6,450 nucleotides of DNA, taken from the NCBI GenBank assembly GCA_946886975.1, contig CAMPJV010000154.1, forward strand, positions 1 to 6,450. Direction: 5' to 3'. Positions 5,284-6,450 of the stretch are shown piece by piece. Both the position numbers and the translations under genes were made by a program. Below the pieces are notes generated by a model. It was not told where the DNA came from. It did not search any database and worked only from the letters and a program-made list of their open reading frames with translations. Within the stretch, counting starts at the first letter, position 1. Every line of letters begins with the position of its first letter. The DNA comes from an uncultured Taibaiella sp. GTDB taxonomy: Bacteria; Bacteroidota; Bacteroidia; Chitinophagales; Chitinophagaceae.

Positions 5284-6450
5284 ATGGTAAAGACTATTAC
5301 ATTATCACTTCTCCCAGTGGAGGCGGCCGACACCAGTGCAATCAGGGAGGCAGTCGTGTCGGAGACGGGTGTAAGCCCAAAACGGATCACAGGATATACA
5401 ACTGAAAAGCGCTCTATAGACGCCAGGGGCAGGCAGGTAAAGATCATTCTTCAACTTAGGGTTTACATAGACGAGAGGGTAGAGGACGCTGAATCCTTCA
5501 ACCCTCAGCTAAGAGACGTGACTAGTGCACCACATGCGGTGATAGTTGGCGCAGGTCCTGCCGGACTATTCGCTGCCTTACGTATGATCAGCCTGGGCAT
5601 AAAGCCAATAGTCATTGAGAGAGGAAAGGATGTACGAAGCAGGCGCAGAGATCTTGCGGCCATGAATAAAGACGGCACTGTAAACCCCGAATCCAATTAC
5701 TGTTTTGGCGAGGGTGGTGCAGGTACTTACAGCGATGGAAAGCTATATACAAGGTCAACGAAGAGAGGGGATGTAAAGCGTATACTTAAGCTGTTTGTGC
5801 ACTTCGGAGCTGAGGACAACATATTGTACGAAGCCCACCCGCACATTGGCACCAATAAGCTCCCCCAGATCATCACGGCTATAAGAGAACAGATCGTGGC
5901 CTGCGGAGGTGAAGTACGGTTTAATACTAAGCTCCGGGACCTTATTGTCGACGATGGCCAGGTGAAGGGCATAAAAATAGCGGATGGAACTACCATTCCC
6001 TGCAGTGCTGTAGTGCTCGCTACGGGACATTCCGCGCGTGACATTTTCACACTTTTGCACTCAAAGGGTATAGGGATTGAGTCAAAACCATTTGCCCTTG
6101 GGGTCCGTATCGAGCATCCCCAGGAACTCATAGATAAAGTCCAGTATAAATGCGACATTCGGGATCCATACTTGCCGCCAGCCAGCTATTCGTTGGTCGC
6201 GCAGGAGTACGGGCGTGGCGTGTTCTCGTTCTGCATGTGCCCCGGCGGCATAATAGCACCTGCTGCAACTTCACCGGGGGAAATAGTAGTGAACGGATGG
6301 TCGCCCTCCAAAAGGAATAATCCCTACGCAAATTCAGGCACAGTAGTAGCTGTGAATGAAAGCGACTTTAGCCAGCATAAATTCACTGGTCCGCTTGCGG
6401 CAATGCAATATCAGCAGATAGTGGAGCAAAGAGCCTTTACGGTGGGGGGT
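5284..6450 (+). CDS. FAD-dependent dehydrogenase (COG2509-type), 3' end beyond the window
   Basis: The frame is open from the ATG at 5284 to the last base, giving 389 residues of a protein I expect to be about 500-550 long. Residues 1-85 form a small alpha/beta domain, as is usual for this family before the flavin fold. The FAD-binding Rossmann motif GAGPAGLFAA starts at Gly89, with the ribose-binding acidic residue in VIERG about 30 residues on. CFGEGGAGTYSDGKL (140-154) is a second flavin-contact stretch. LATGHSARDIF (245-255) is the ATG motif of two-dinucleotide-binding flavoproteins, and FCMCPGG (316-322) is a family hallmark. The family is annotated as NAD(P)/FAD-dependent oxidoreductase or uncharacterised dehydrogenase; the physiological substrate is not settled. 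There is no signal peptide, so it should be cytoplasmic. An AGGA at 5266-5269 is rather far from the ATG to act as a ribosome site. The missing C-terminus holds the rest of the substrate and flavin domains. Confidence 0.9.
   Translation, partial: MVKTITLSLLPVEAADTSAIREAVVSETGVSPKRITGYTTEKRSIDARGRQVKIILQLRVYIDERVEDAESFNPQLRDVTSAPHAVIVGAGPAGLFAALRMISLGIKPIVIERGKDVRSRRRDLAAMNKDGTVNPESNYCFGEGGAGTYSDGKLYTRSTKRGDVKRILKLFVHFGAEDNILYEAHPHIGTNKLPQIITAIREQIVACGGEVRFNTKLRDLIVDDGQVKGIKIADGTTIPCSAVVLATGHSARDIFTLLHSKGIGIESKPFALGVRIEHPQELIDKVQYKCDIRDPYLPPASYSLVAQEYGRGVFSFCMCPGGIIAPAATSPGEIVVNGWSPSKRNNPYANSGTVVAVNESDFSQHKFTGPLAAMQYQQIVEQRAFTVGG

Noticed and set aside
5505..6331. Several minus-strand open frames opposite the last gene
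   Set aside because: The plus strand carries an intact flavoprotein with GAGPAG, EGGAGTYSDGK and CMCPGG motifs in order. The antisense frames overlap each other and lack any motif.

Overview
The window reads as chromosomal DNA from a member of the Bacteroidota, most likely a Chitinophagaceae-type or related organism. Three things suggest this. No gene start has a convincing Shine-Dalgarno sequence. The promoter-like sites resemble the Bacteroidetes -7 element (TAnnTTTG). The DsbD protein has the long multi-domain form and C-x4-C N-terminal motif I associate with that phylum. Base composition is moderate, and I saw no abrupt change in base or codon use. The taxonomic call is inference. All supported genes lie on the + strand.

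Positions 1-3803 hold a compact block. It starts with the 3' end of a polytopic membrane protein, possibly DUF6427-like. Next comes purQ, the glutaminase subunit of FGAM synthase, 13 bp downstream. After 12 bp follows a small secreted protein that is a free-standing DsbD-alpha domain. After 87 bp comes a full-length DsbD transmembrane thiol reductant exporter, whose own N-terminal domain is a clear paralogue of the small protein. The first three genes are spaced like an operon; dsbD may be co-transcribed or have its own promoter. The two DsbD-type proteins would move electrons from cytoplasmic thioredoxin, through the inner membrane, to periplasmic disulfide substrates. Their link to purine synthesis looks positional rather than mechanistic.

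Positions 3804-4133 form a 330-bp gene-free stretch with a GNRA-loop hairpin near its start. Near its end an AT-rich inverted repeat overlaps a match to the Bacteroidetes -7 element. Positions 4134-5135 encode a 333-residue protein with an N-terminal helix-turn-helix and a long C-terminal region that I do not recognise. After a 148-bp spacer with several short inverted repeats, an FAD-dependent dehydrogenase of the COG2509 type starts at 5284 and runs off the end of the window.

I see no mobile element, CRISPR array, tRNA, rRNA or phage gene. Most of the window is ordinary housekeeping and redox sequence. The points most worth a second look are the tandem DsbD-alpha duplication, the uncharacterised regulator with its possible operator, and the unexplained intergenic stretch. 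I did not find convincing evidence of an entirely new system.
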